From positions 1 to 45,631 of the forward strand of contig NZ_JRKO01000045.1 of the NCBI RefSeq assembly GCF_000763885.1: a DNA stretch of 45,631 bases, read 5' to 3'. This DNA comes from Paracoccus versutus. Lineage in GTDB: Bacteria > Pseudomonadota > Alphaproteobacteria > Rhodobacterales > Rhodobacteraceae. The position numbers and the translations under genes were made by a program. Below the pieces are notes generated by a model. It made no database searches and had not been told where the DNA came from. It saw nothing but the letters and a program-made list of their open reading frames with translations. This document shows positions 1-7,923 of this stretch, piece after piece; within the stretch, counting starts at the first letter, position 1; every line of letters begins with the position of its first letter.

Positions 1-129
1 CGCGAGCAGATCTCGCCCGCCATCCTCGCCGTCGCCACGCTGCTGGTCATCTTCTCCATCGCGCTGCTCACCACCGTCGAGCTGCTCCGCAGGCGCTCGG
101 AACGGCTCAGGGGCCTGACCCCAAGGTGA
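1..129 (+). CDS. ABC transporter permease, C-terminal end (partial)
   Basis: The first 42 codons of the window are open and end in TGA at 127-129. They encode one hydrophobic helix (ILAVATLLVIFSIALLTTVE) followed by a very basic tail (LLRRRSERLRGLTPR). This is the usual end of an inner-membrane permease of the PotC/PotI type, with the last membrane segment followed by a positive cytoplasmic tail. The start and the rest of the gene lie outside the window. It sits 38 bases upstream of the ferredoxin reductase gene on the same strand. The transporter may therefore import the substrate of the Rieske oxygenases; that is inference from position only. Confidence 0.55.
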   Translation, partial: REQISPAILAVATLLVIFSIALLTTVELLRRRSERLRGLTPR

Positions 130-167
130 GGGCGGTTCACACATCAGACAGCCTGAGAGGAGAAACC

Positions 168-1373
168 ATGTCGCATGTCGTCGTCATCGGTGCGGGCCAG
201 GCCGGGGCCGCCCTGGCCGCCAAGCTGCGCGCGCTGAAATTCGAGGGGGAGATCACGGTGATCGGCGACGAGCCCGCGCCCCCCTATCAGCGGCCGCCGC
301 TGTCCAAGGCCTATCTGCTGGGCGAGATGGAGGAGGAGCGGCTTTGGCTGCGGTCCGCCGATTTCTGGGCCGAAAACCGGATCACCCTGAAACTGGGGCA
401 GCCGGTGACGGCCCTCGACCCCGCGGCGCGAAGCGTGACGGTCGGGGACGAGGTGCTGGTCTATGACGAGCTGGCCTTGACCACCGGCTCGGTTCCCCGC
501 CGCCTGCCGGCCGAGATGGGCGGGACGCTTGGCGGGGTCCATACCGTTCGCACCCTGGCCGATATCGACGCCATCCGCGCCAGCTTCGCCCCCGGCCGCC
601 GGCTGGTGGTGATCGGCGGCGGCTATATCGGGCTGGAGGCCGCGGCGGTCGGGCGCAAGCTGGGGCTGGAGGTCACGGTGGTCGAGATGGCGCCGCGCAT
701 CCTGCAACGCGTGGCCGCGCCCGAGACCTCGGCCTATTTCCGCAAGCTGCATGCCGGCCATGGCGCGGCCATCATGGAGGGCATGGCCGTCGACCGCTTG
801 CTGGGCGAAAGCCATGTGACCGCCGTGCGCCTGACGGATGGCAGGGAGCTGCCGGCGGATTTCGTCATCGTCGGGGTCGGCATCGTCCCCGCCACCGCCC
901 TGGCCCAGGCGGCGGGGATCGCGCTGGACAACGGCATCCGCACCGATGCGCAGGGGCGCACCTCGGCACCGCATGTCTGGGCGGCGGGGGATTGCGCCTC
1001 GTTTCCGCTGAACGGTGTCCAGATGCGGCTGGAATCGGTCGGCAACGCCATCGACCAGGCCGAACTCGTCGCCGCGAACATCATGGGCGCGGACAGGGAT
1101 TACCTGCCCAAGCCCTGGTTCTGGTCGGATCAATACGATTGCAAGCTGCAGATCGCCGGCCTGAACTTGGGTTACGACCGGGTGGTCACGCGCCCCGGCG
1201 ACGGGGAAGCGGTCAGCATCTGGTATTACTCGGGCGAGCGGCTGCTGGCGGTCGATGCCATGAACGACCCGCGTGCCTTCATGGTGGGCAAGCGGCTGAT
1301 CGAATCGGGCCGGACCGCAGCCCCCGATCTGGTGGCCGATGTGGCCACCGATCTGAAGACGCTGATGCGGTAG
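168..1373 (+). CDS. FAD-dependent ferredoxin reductase (NAD(P)H:ferredoxin oxidoreductase)
   Basis: This 401-residue flavoprotein would pass electrons from NAD(P)H to a [2Fe-2S] ferredoxin. An FAD-binding Rossmann motif (VVIGAGQAGAALA) lies at the N-terminus and a second, NAD(P)H-type motif (VVIGGGYIGLEAAA) near residue 150. The FAD-contacting motif VWAAGDCA is near residue 285, and a reductase C-terminal domain follows. The length fits the rhodocoxin/putidaredoxin reductase family (about 400 residues). The ATG at 168 follows GAGAGGAGAAACC, a good ribosome site, and was preferred over an upstream ATG that adds 14 atypical residues. The two Rieske oxygenases and ferredoxin lie just beyond the LysR gene, so it is most simply their reductase. 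It is transcribed toward the LysR gene, leaving a 27-base convergent gap. Confidence 0.85.
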   Translation: MSHVVVIGAGQAGAALAAKLRALKFEGEITVIGDEPAPPYQRPPLSKAYLLGEMEEERLWLRSADFWAENRITLKLGQPVTALDPAARSVTVGDEVLVYDELALTTGSVPRRLPAEMGGTLGGVHTVRTLADIDAIRASFAPGRRLVVIGGGYIGLEAAAVGRKLGLEVTVVEMAPRILQRVAAPETSAYFRKLHAGHGAAIMEGMAVDRLLGESHVTAVRLTDGRELPADFVIVGVGIVPATALAQAAGIALDNGIRTDAQGRTSAPHVWAAGDCASFPLNGVQMRLESVGNAIDQAELVAANIMGADRDYLPKPWFWSDQYDCKLQIAGLNLGYDRVVTRPGDGEAVSIWYYSGERLLAVDAMNDPRAFMVGKRLIESGRTAAPDLVADVATDLKTLMR

Positions 1374-1400
1374 GCCGGCCCGTCCGGCAATCTCCTTGCG

Positions 1401-2321
1401 TCAGGCTGTCGCCTCGTGGCGCGCCGCAAAGAACGCGACCGCATGGTCCGTGAAGCGCCGGGCGATGAGCCCGCGATGCACGCCCTCGCGTGAGGCGAGC
1501 ACGATGCGCAGGGGCTGCAGATCATCCTCGATCTCCAGGGTCTTCACCGCGCCGCCGTCATAGGTGGTCGCGGAAGGCGGGCGCATCACCAGCAAGGTGA
1601 AGCCGAAGCCCGACGCCACTGCGCTGCGCACCGACTCGAGCGAGGTGGAGACATAGGAGATCGGCGGGTTGATGCCGCTTTCCGCCAGCAGATCCTCGAA
1701 ATATCGGCGGCTGCCGGGACCGTCGAGCATGACATAGGGCTCATCCGCAAGCGTGGCCAGGCGCACGGAGCCTTGGCCCGCAAGCGGATGATCCGCGGCA
1801 ACGACCACCATCGGCCGCAACTCCGCCAGTTCCACGAAGGCCAGCCCATCCGGCACGCTGCCCCGGTCATAGGTCAGCGCCAGGTCGATCGACCCATCCC
1901 GCACCGCATCGGCCAGATCGGCCAGCGCCATCTCTTGCTGCCGGACGATCACGCCGGGGGTCGCGTCGTTGAAGCTGCGAATCAGGCCGGCCGCGTAGAA
2001 GGGCGACAGCGTCCAGAACACGCCCAGCCGAATCTCTCCGGCAGCCTCGGCAGCCAGCGCGGTGGCCTCGCGCTCGACCTGCCGCGCCTGTTCCTCCAGG
2101 CGCATGACATGCTGAAGGAACAGTCGGCCCTGGAGCGTCAGCGTCAGCCCGCGCGCGTGGTGCCGCTCGAACAGCACCAGGCCGGTCACATCCTCGAGCT
2201 TGTCCAGCGCCTGTGCCACCGAGGGCTGCGAGATGTTGAGCACGCGCGCCGCCTGGGCGATGCCGCCCTGCTCGGCGACGGCGCGGAAGTAGGCGCATTG
2301 GCGTAGGGTGAAACGAACCAT
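1401..2321 (-). CDS. LysR-family transcriptional regulator
   Basis: This is a 306-residue regulator with an N-terminal winged helix-turn-helix (RQCAYFRAVAEQGGIAQAAR, then LNISQPSVAQALDKLEDVTG) and a periplasmic-binding-protein-like effector domain from about residue 90. Length and layout are typical of LysR regulators. It is divergent from the first Rieske oxygenase gene across a 131-base gap and convergent with the ferredoxin reductase. The natural reading is local control of the oxygenase operon in response to its substrate or a product. The effector cannot be read from sequence. The ATG at 2321 is the first possible start and places the DNA-binding helix at the usual distance from the N-terminus. 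Confidence 0.88.
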   Translation of the reverse strand: MVRFTLRQCAYFRAVAEQGGIAQAARVLNISQPSVAQALDKLEDVTGLVLFERHHARGLTLTLQGRLFLQHVMRLEEQARQVEREATALAAEAAGEIRLGVFWTLSPFYAAGLIRSFNDATPGVIVRQQEMALADLADAVRDGSIDLALTYDRGSVPDGLAFVELAELRPMVVVAADHPLAGQGSVRLATLADEPYVMLDGPGSRRYFEDLLAESGINPPISYVSTSLESVRSAVASGFGFTLLVMRPPSATTYDGGAVKTLEIEDDLQPLRIVLASREGVHRGLIARRFTDHAVAFFAARHEATA

Positions 2322-2343
2322 ATAAAAGCTGGCTTAAACCTCG

Positions 2344-2364
2344 GATATTCGAGTTTTGATATTC
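2344..2364. promoter_or_regulatory. Candidate LysR site in the divergent lysR / Rieske promoter region
   Basis: The 131-base gap between the divergent genes is clearly more A+T-rich than its surroundings. It holds two direct copies of GATATTC, at 2344-2350 and 2358-2364, 14 bases apart. The stretch from ATAT to ATAT around them is roughly dyadic. LysR regulators usually bind A+T-rich dyads in such gaps. The repeats are visible; their role is inferred. Confidence 0.35.
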
Positions 2365-2452
2365 CTTGGAAAAAGGTCAAGCTGATTTCCGACCGGCGGC
2401 CCGCTTGGCCGGCTGCCAGGACTTTTCCCATGCGAAGACAAGGAGCCCCCTT

Positions 2453-3607
2453 ATGTCACTAGCCCAGCCCGTTTCCGAATTGCTCGAGGCCGTCAACCGC
2501 CCGCTCGAAGACGCCCATGCGATGCCGCCCGCCGTCTATACGAGCCCCGATTTCCTGGCTTGCGAACTCGAAAGCATCTTCTCGCGGGAATGGATCTGCG
2601 TCGGCCGGTCGAGCGGGCTGCCCAATGTCGGTGACTATCTGACCTATGATCTGGCCGGCCAGCCCATCGTGGTGCTGCGCGGCAAGGACGGACAGATTCG
2701 CGCCTTCTCGAATGTCTGCCTGCACCGCATGTCCACGCTGGTCGATGGTTGCGGCAACAAGCGCCTGCTGGTCTGCCCCTACCATGCCTGGACCTATGAT
2801 CTGGACGGCAAGCTGCGCGGCGCGCCGTTCATGACCAGGACCACCGGCTTCTGCAAGGAGGACTATGCCCTGCCGCAGATCCGCTGCGAGGAATGGCTCG
2901 GCTGGATCTACATCACGCTGGACAAGGATCGCCCCAGCCTCGCCCCGGCCCTGGCGCCGCTTGAAGAGCTGATCGCCCATTATGGGGTGGAGAACTATGT
3001 CGAGTGCTTCCGCGAAACCCATGTCTGGGACACCAACTGGAAGGTGCTCGCCGAGAATTTCATGGAGAGCTATCACCTGCCGGTCTGCCATGCCGCGACC
3101 GTGGGCGGTCATTCCAAGCTGGAGGAAATGGAGTGCCCGCCGGGCCTGGAAGCCTTCAACTATCACTGGATCACCAAGGAAGCCTCGCTGCCGATGGGCA
3201 ACGCGCATCCCGACAACACCCGGCTCGAGGGGCGCTGGCGCAAGACCACGGCGCTGATCACGCTTTATCCCAGCCATCTGATCACGCTGACCCCCGGCTA
3301 TTTCTGGTATCTGTCGCTGCATCCCAAGGGCGCGGGGCAGGTGGCGATCGTCTTCGGCGGCGGCTTGGCCCCCGAATTCATGGCCGATCCGCGCGCCGAG
3401 GAATATGTCGCCACGCTCAAGGGCCTGCTGGACGAGGTCAATGCCGAGGATCGCGGCTGCACCGAGAAGGTATTCCGCGGCCTCAGCGCGAATGCGGCCC
3501 GGCCGGGGCACCTGTCCTATCTCGAGCGGCCGATCTACGACTTCATGCATTACATCGCCGAACGCACCGCGGGCTTCGACCGCTCTGCCGCCCTGGCCGC
3601 GGAGTAG
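2453..3607 (+). CDS. Rieske-type non-heme iron oxygenase, alpha subunit (first of a tandem pair)
   Basis: This 384-residue terminal oxygenase would use electrons from the ferredoxin and O2 to hydroxylate or demethylate a small substrate. The Rieske ligands are C89-x-H91 and C108-x2-H111. The catalytic domain carries ENFMESYHLPVCH with E201, E205, H208 and H213. A glutamate at the bridging position and this overall length are typical of the glycine betaine / choline / carnitine / stachydrine monooxygenases rather than the aromatic-ring dioxygenases. No small beta subunit is nearby. The ATG at 2453 follows AAGGAG; an upstream in-frame ATG at 2366 would add 29 residues with no family match. The downstream homologue starts 5 bases after the stop codon. 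The exact substrate is unknown. Confidence 0.85.
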   Translation: MSLAQPVSELLEAVNRPLEDAHAMPPAVYTSPDFLACELESIFSREWICVGRSSGLPNVGDYLTYDLAGQPIVVLRGKDGQIRAFSNVCLHRMSTLVDGCGNKRLLVCPYHAWTYDLDGKLRGAPFMTRTTGFCKEDYALPQIRCEEWLGWIYITLDKDRPSLAPALAPLEELIAHYGVENYVECFRETHVWDTNWKVLAENFMESYHLPVCHAATVGGHSKLEEMECPPGLEAFNYHWITKEASLPMGNAHPDNTRLEGRWRKTTALITLYPSHLITLTPGYFWYLSLHPKGAGQVAIVFGGGLAPEFMADPRAEEYVATLKGLLDEVNAEDRGCTEKVFRGLSANAARPGHLSYLERPIYDFMHYIAERTAGFDRSAALAAE

Positions 3608-3611
3608 GCCG

Positions 3612-4769
3612 ATGACGACCGCGATTTCCGATATCCCGTCGATGAACGACAGGTTGCGCGTCGTCGCCGGCCTGCCGGAGCATGACGCGCAATGCCTGCC
3701 GGGCCGGTTCTATACCGATCCCGACTATTTCCGCCATGAGGTGGAGACCTTCCTGTCCAGGGAGTGGCACTGCCTCGGCCGGGCCGACGAGATCCCCGGT
3801 CCGGGGGACTATTTCACCGGCCAGCTTTTCGACGAGCCGCTGCTGGTGGTGCGCGGCGACGACGGCGCCGTGCGCGTGCTGTCCAATCTCTGCCGCCACC
3901 GCGGCATGCCGCTGGCCGAGGGGTCGGGCTCCACGCGCCGCTTCGTCTGCTCGTATCATGCCTGGAGCTACGGCCGCGCCGGCGAACTGGTCAACGCCCC
4001 CAGGATGCGCGACAAGGGCGTCACCAGGGAAACCTGCAGCCTGCCGTCGTTTCCCTGCGAGGTCTGGAACGGCTTCATCTATGCCAACCTGGATCCCGAG
4101 GCCCGCCCGCTGGCGCCGCGCCTCGGCCAGCTCGGCGATCTGCTCGGCCACTATCGCACCGGGGAAATGCGGATCGTGCGCAGCTTCGAGGAGGAGTGGC
4201 GCACCAACTGGAAATGCCTGGTCGAGAACTTCATGGAAGCCTACCATCTTTCGGTGGTGCATCCCGAAACGCTGCATCCCTACACGCCGACCGGCCTGAG
4301 CCGGAAGTCGATGTCCGACGACAGCTTCACCTCCTATTGCGCCAACTATCCCGAGACCGCGGGATCGCGCGGCACGGGGGCACCGGGCCTTACCGAGGAG
4401 GAGCGGCGCCGCTCGACGCTGTTCTGCCTGTTCCCGACGCAGATCGCCAGCCAGGCGGCGACCTTGCTGGTCTCCTTCTCGATCCAGCCCCTGGCGGTCG
4501 ATCGCATCCGGGTGCGGTGGACCATGTCCACCTGGGGCGACGAGCTCACGCAGGACGAGCTGGAGGACAGGATCGCGCTTTGGCATGAGGTCAATCGCGA
4601 GGATCGCGAGAAGCTGGAAAGGATGCAGCGAACCCTCGCGTCCCGCCACGCGCCTTCCGGCCCGCTGGCGCCGCGCGACTATGAGGGCACGATCTGGGAC
4701 TTCTATCGCTATCTCGGCCGGCAGGTTCCCCCGGAAGAAACGCCCTTGCGCGCGGTCAGTGCCTATTGA
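3612..4769 (+). CDS. Rieske-type non-heme iron oxygenase, alpha subunit (second of the pair)
   Basis: This is a 385-residue paralogue of the preceding gene. Its Rieske ligands are C94-x-H96 and C113-x2-H116. The mononuclear iron site is ENFMEAYHLSVVH with E205, E209, H212 and H217. The two proteins share domain layout and motif spacing but clearly differ in sequence, so this is an old duplication or a recruited partner. They could form a mixed alpha oligomer or catalyse two consecutive steps such as successive N-demethylations. The start ATG is 5 bases past the previous stop, and a 70-base gap separates it from the ferredoxin gene. The family call is firm; the substrate is inferred only as a methylated amine. 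Confidence 0.84.
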   Translation: MTTAISDIPSMNDRLRVVAGLPEHDAQCLPGRFYTDPDYFRHEVETFLSREWHCLGRADEIPGPGDYFTGQLFDEPLLVVRGDDGAVRVLSNLCRHRGMPLAEGSGSTRRFVCSYHAWSYGRAGELVNAPRMRDKGVTRETCSLPSFPCEVWNGFIYANLDPEARPLAPRLGQLGDLLGHYRTGEMRIVRSFEEEWRTNWKCLVENFMEAYHLSVVHPETLHPYTPTGLSRKSMSDDSFTSYCANYPETAGSRGTGAPGLTEEERRRSTLFCLFPTQIASQAATLLVSFSIQPLAVDRIRVRWTMSTWGDELTQDELEDRIALWHEVNREDREKLERMQRTLASRHAPSGPLAPRDYEGTIWDFYRYLGRQVPPEETPLRAVSAY

Positions 4770-4839
4770 TGCTTCCCACGCCTTTGCGAATTCCACCCGG
4801 GCGCGGATGCGCGCCTGGGGAAATACACGGAGACCAACA

Positions 4840-5163
4840 GTGCCTCTCATAACCTGGCGTGATGCCGATGGCCGCGAAATCAGCGCGAATGTCGCCTCGG
4901 GAACCAACTTGATGAGGGCCGCGTGCGATGCGGGCGTGCCGGGCATCCATGGCGATTGCGGCGGCGCGCTTGCCTGCGCGACCTGTCATGTCGCAACCGA
5001 TCCCGTTTGGGCGGAACGTCTCGGCCCGCCGGGCCCGCTCGAGGACGAGATGCTGGACATGGTCGACGGAGAGCGGACTCCGACGAGTCGGTTGAGTTGC
5101 CAGATCCTTGCCAGCGAGGAACTGGAGGGGCTCATCCTCATCGTGCCGCCAGCCGTGCTGTAG
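4840..5163 (+). CDS. [2Fe-2S] ferredoxin, adrenodoxin/FdVI type
   Basis: This 107-residue electron carrier has cluster ligands C40-x5-C46-x2-C49 in the motif CGGALACATCHVA, and a fourth cysteine, C87, in RLSCQIL. This is the adrenodoxin/putidaredoxin pattern, and the length matches. The start is a GTG at 4840 preceded by GGAGACC; no ATG fits the conserved N-terminus (PLITWRDADG). As the last intact gene of the Rieske operon it is the obvious electron shuttle between the flavin reductase at 168-1373 and the two oxygenases. Mobile-element debris begins about 60 bases after its stop codon. Confidence 0.88.
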   Translation: MPLITWRDADGREISANVASGTNLMRAACDAGVPGIHGDCGGALACATCHVATDPVWAERLGPPGPLEDEMLDMVDGERTPTSRLSCQILASEELEGLILIVPPAVL

Positions 5164-5219
5164 CACCAGCGGGGCTGCGATGATCATCTCTGGCGTCGCT
5201 TCGATGGGACGATGCAGGA

Positions 5220-5455
5220 TTGATCGCCGAACCTTCCATCGCGCTGGACGCGATCACGCATCGGCAATCGACGTTCGCGCATCGGCACAGCGCCGGCATC
5301 GACCAGTTCAACGAGGTCATGGGCGCGATGCGCGGTTCGTCCGATCTGGTCGAATTGGGTAAGGACGGACACGGCGAAGATCGCCTCACCACCCGCGACA
5401 TGATCGAGGCCGAACAGCGGCTCCATAGAGCGGCCGAGATGATGGCTTTGCTCGA
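5220..5455 (+). pseudogene. TraA-type conjugative relaxase, internal fragment
   Basis: About 75 codons read ALDAITHRQSTF, then HRHSAGIDQFNEVMGA, then ELGKDGHGEDRLTTRDMIEA and EQRLHRAAEMMA. I recognise this as the stretch between the nicking and helicase domains of Ti-type TraA relaxases. Such proteins are around 1000 residues, so this is a small remnant. A short piece seems to be missing between QSTFA and HRHS, where relatives have a few more residues. There is no start codon with a ribosome site, and no conjugation genes surround it. Recognition is from memory of the family. Confidence 0.5.
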
Positions 5456-5622
5456 CGGCGCTGTTCCTGGAATGCGAGGCGGCGCTGAGCCGGGAGGAAA
5501 CCCGGAAGGTGACGGGACACAGTCAGGAGGATGTCGCAGCGGTGATGGGCGCGCTTGCCGCCGTGTCCGAGGGCGTCGATATCTCGTTCAGAACGCGGCC
5601 GATGCTGTCCGATGTCGCGGAG
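5452..5622 (+). pseudogene. PIN-domain (VapC-like) toxin fragment
   Basis: In a different frame from the relaxase piece, about 55 codons read ALFLECEAALSREETRKVTG, then HSQEDVAAVMGALAAVSEGV and DISFRTRPMLSD. This resembles the middle of PIN-family toxins of the COG1569 type: an LxLEyExVL-like helix, a VxxFLxxLA-like helix, then the xRPxLxD strand. The metal-binding N-terminus and the C-terminal part are absent. It directly abuts the relaxase piece upstream and the recombinase piece downstream. No antitoxin gene is visible. Moderate to low confidence. Confidence 0.4.
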
Positions 5623-6245
5623 AGAAGGGCAAGGCGGGCGGCGGTCTCAAGGTCGTCAAGAAGCTTGACGCCAGCGGCGAGCCGATCCGGGGCGACCGGG
5701 AAATCATTCCCGAGGAAGCCGAGGTCGCGTGCTACATCTTCCGCGAGTTCGCGTCGGCAAAAGCCCGAAGGCTATCGCTGTCGATCTGAACAAGAAGGGC
5801 ATCCCCGGCCCGCTGGGCCGGGGATGGGGCGATACCAGTACTCGAGGCCCGCAATCGTGGAACCGGCATCGTCAACAACGAGCTTTACGCGGGCGTTCTG
5901 GTCTGGAACCGGCTCCGCTTCGTCAAGGATCCCAGCACCGGCAAGCGGGTATCGCGCCCGAACCCGGAAGCCGCATGGATCAGAGCGCAGGTCCCGCATC
6001 TGCGGATCGTGGACGATGCGCTCTGGAACGCGGTGCGCGAATGCCAAAAGCAGATCGCGGAAATCTTCGGCCTGAATCCGGCCAGCACGCGTGGGAGGGC
6101 AGGGCGAGGCGGCTGCATCTGGCGAACCGGCCTGTCTCTCTCCTTTCCGGCCTGATGACCTGCGGATGCTGCGGCGGGAAGGTTGGGATCATCTTGTCCA
6201 ACCGTCTCGGGCGCCTCAATCATCATCGGCGCGGCCCCTGCACCA
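5622..6245 (+). pseudogene. Large serine recombinase, C-terminal part with multiple frameshifts
   Basis: Pieces of a site-specific serine recombinase are spread over changing frames. They run in order: GKAGGGLKVVKKLDASGEPI then EEAEVACYIFREFA (to about 5755); VGKSPKAIAVDLNKKGIPGP (to about 5835); NNELYAGVLVWNRLRFVKD with KRVSRPNPEAAW (about 5875-6080); and LLSGLMTCGCCGGKVGIILS with HHRRGPCTNN (about 6120-6245). The last piece is the zinc-ribbon with its CxxC pair. At least three frameshifts are needed to join them. The catalytic N-terminal resolvase domain is missing. The protein cannot be functional. It probably marks an old integrated element. Confidence 0.75.
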
Positions 6246-6249
6246 ACAA

Positions 6250-6520
6250 CCGGGCTCCCATTTCCTTTTCGCGCGCCCGTGGCGATCCTGACGGCCTGCT
6301 TGATCTGCGGAAGCCGGGGATCCGTCTCGCGAATGTCGTGCTCAGCGGCGACATCAAAGGGCAGCTCGACGTGGTGGCTATGGTCGGAATCGAGACGCTG
6401 GATGTCGACGTTGACCTGATCACGCCCATAGCCGTCGAGACTGCGAATCTGATAGATGTGGGCGTAACCATTGAGACATGGAAAGTATGCTCGGCCGCGC
6501 CTTTGAAAGCTGTCTGAGGG
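6250..6520 (-). pseudogene. Unrecognised minus-strand coding remnant
   Basis: On the minus strand an open frame running from about 6520 down to 6250 reads LNGYAHIYQIRSLDGYGRDQ, then DIQRLDSDHSHHVELPFDVA and AEHDIRETDPRLPQIKQAVR. The composition looks protein-like (charged and aromatic residues, a DxxR pattern) and not like a shadow of the recombinase. No start codon or ribosome site accompanies it, and an upstream in-frame stop lies near 6532. It is probably part of another mobile-element gene truncated where it meets the recombinase. I do not recognise the family. From 6520 to 6729 I see nothing further. Confidence 0.3.
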
Positions 6521-6729
6521 CGGTTCTGTCGTTCAGTCAGGACGGTAGCGCAGATTCAGGGTCTTGAAGCCGGGATTTCGTTATGAGGTTGAAAGGGCTG
6601 GTCTAAGCAGCGCGTCTCGGGACGCGTCGTTCGGCCAATCGCAAGCATCGTGGGATGCGCGCCCGCGACCGCGACCTGCGCTAGAGCGCGTTGAACTAGG
6701 ATAAACTCTTCCGGCGGCTGAGGCTGCAA

Positions 6730-7776
6730 TCACCGGCGGCCCACCGACTCGCGCAAAATCAAATCGGGGCGGGATACTTCGCCGACGGGGTCGTCGCCCA
6801 GCTTGCCCTCGATCCGGTCGATCAGGATCTCGGCCAGCCGGCGCCCGGCCATTTCGACCGAAAGCTGCGTGGCCGTCAGCGCGGGGACGAAATCCGCCGC
6901 CGAGATCCCGCGCAGCTGGTCGTCATGGGCCACGACCGACAGGTCGCGGCCGATCTGCAGCCCCGCCTCGGCTGCGGCGCGATAGACCCCCTTCGCCAGG
7001 AAGATGGACCCGCAGATGATCGCCGTCGGCGGCTCGGGCAAGGACAAGAGCCGGGCGGCGCATGCCACCCCGTCCTCTTCCGTCATCGCGGTTTCCAGCA
7101 CCAGATCCGGGTCGACGGGCTGACGGCGGCTGTCCATCGCGGCGCGATAGCCCGCGGCGCGGGCCGCGGCATAGCGAAACCGCCGATAGGAGTTCAGCGC
7201 CGCGATGCGGGTGTGCCCATAGTCCAGCAACAGCTCGGCCAGCCGCCTGAAGATCTCGAAATTGTCCACGTCGACGTAGGAATAGGGAATGTCCACGTCA
7301 CTGCGGCCATGCACGACGAAGGGGATGCCGGTGTCGGCCAGCAACCGGATGCGCGGGTCATGGACCAGCGGCCGGGTGATGATCAGCCCGTCCACCATCC
7401 GCGATGTCGCCAGGCGGCGCAGCACCGAAGCTTCGTCGTCGCGAAACGGCGACAGCAGCAGGTTGTAGCCGCGTTCGGTCACGACGTCGCTGATCCCGCT
7501 GAGCACATCGACGAAATTCGTCTGGACCAGGCGCAGGCGTTCGAGCGGAAAGACCAGCCCGATCGCCTCGGTCCGGCCGATGGCCAGGCCCCGTGCCCGC
7601 GCGTTCGGGGCATAGCCCATGCGCTTGGCGGCCTGTGCCACGCGCTCACGCGTGGCAGCGGGGATCGAGGGGTGGTTCCGCAAGGCGCGGCTGACCGTCG
7701 ATTGCGACAGGCCCAGTTCGTCCGCCACCGCCTTCAGGCCGATGCCCTGTCCCTGATTCGGGCGATCATTGGCCAT
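6730..7776 (-). CDS. LacI-family transcriptional regulator
   Basis: This is a 348-residue repressor-type regulator. The N-terminal LacI helix-turn-helix and hinge are clear (LKAVADELGLSQSTVSRALR, then RERVAQAAKRMGY and NARARGLAIG). A periplasmic-binding-protein-like effector domain follows from about residue 65. The ATG at 7776 was chosen over one at 7845: it has AAGGGAA seven bases upstream and puts the helix-turn-helix at the usual place. It faces the ABC transporter operon across a 147-base gap that contains two LacI-type palindromes. It most likely represses that operon until the transported solute or a derivative binds. Confidence 0.9.
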   Translation of the reverse strand: MANDRPNQGQGIGLKAVADELGLSQSTVSRALRNHPSIPAATRERVAQAAKRMGYAPNARARGLAIGRTEAIGLVFPLERLRLVQTNFVDVLSGISDVVTERGYNLLLSPFRDDEASVLRRLATSRMVDGLIITRPLVHDPRIRLLADTGIPFVVHGRSDVDIPYSYVDVDNFEIFRRLAELLLDYGHTRIAALNSYRRFRYAAARAAGYRAAMDSRRQPVDPDLVLETAMTEEDGVACAARLLSLPEPPTAIICGSIFLAKGVYRAAAEAGLQIGRDLSVVAHDDQLRGISAADFVPALTATQLSVEMAGRRLAEILIDRIEGKLGDDPVGEVSRPDLILRESVGRR

Positions 7777-7871
7777 GTGGTTCCCTTCGCTTGCGCAACG
7801 CGACTTTATGAAAATTAGGATATTCGCTGAATTTTCCGGGGTCAATCCCCGGTCGACCCCGGTAGTTTACA

Positions 7872-7903
7872 CAAGCGCTTGCACATGTTATGCAAGCGCT
7901 TGC
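7872..7903. promoter_or_regulatory. Two LacI-type operators upstream of the ABC operon
   Basis: Two perfect palindromes with the same core lie in the divergent gap: CAAGCGCTTG at 7872-7881 and GCAAGCGCTTGC at 7892-7903. Their centres are 21 bases apart, two turns of the helix, so two regulator dimers could bind the same face. The second ends about 20 bases before the binding-protein start codon, so it overlaps the promoter or leader. CGCT/AGCG-centred palindromes are typical LacI-family operators. Confidence 0.8.
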
Positions 7904-7923
7904 GTAACCTCGGGAGGAGACCC

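Noticed and set aside
144..1133. Long open frame on the minus strand opposite the ferredoxin reductase
   Set aside because: It is an antisense shadow in high-G+C DNA: rich in R, H, G and Q, with no recognisable domain or ribosome site, while the plus strand encodes a full flavoprotein.
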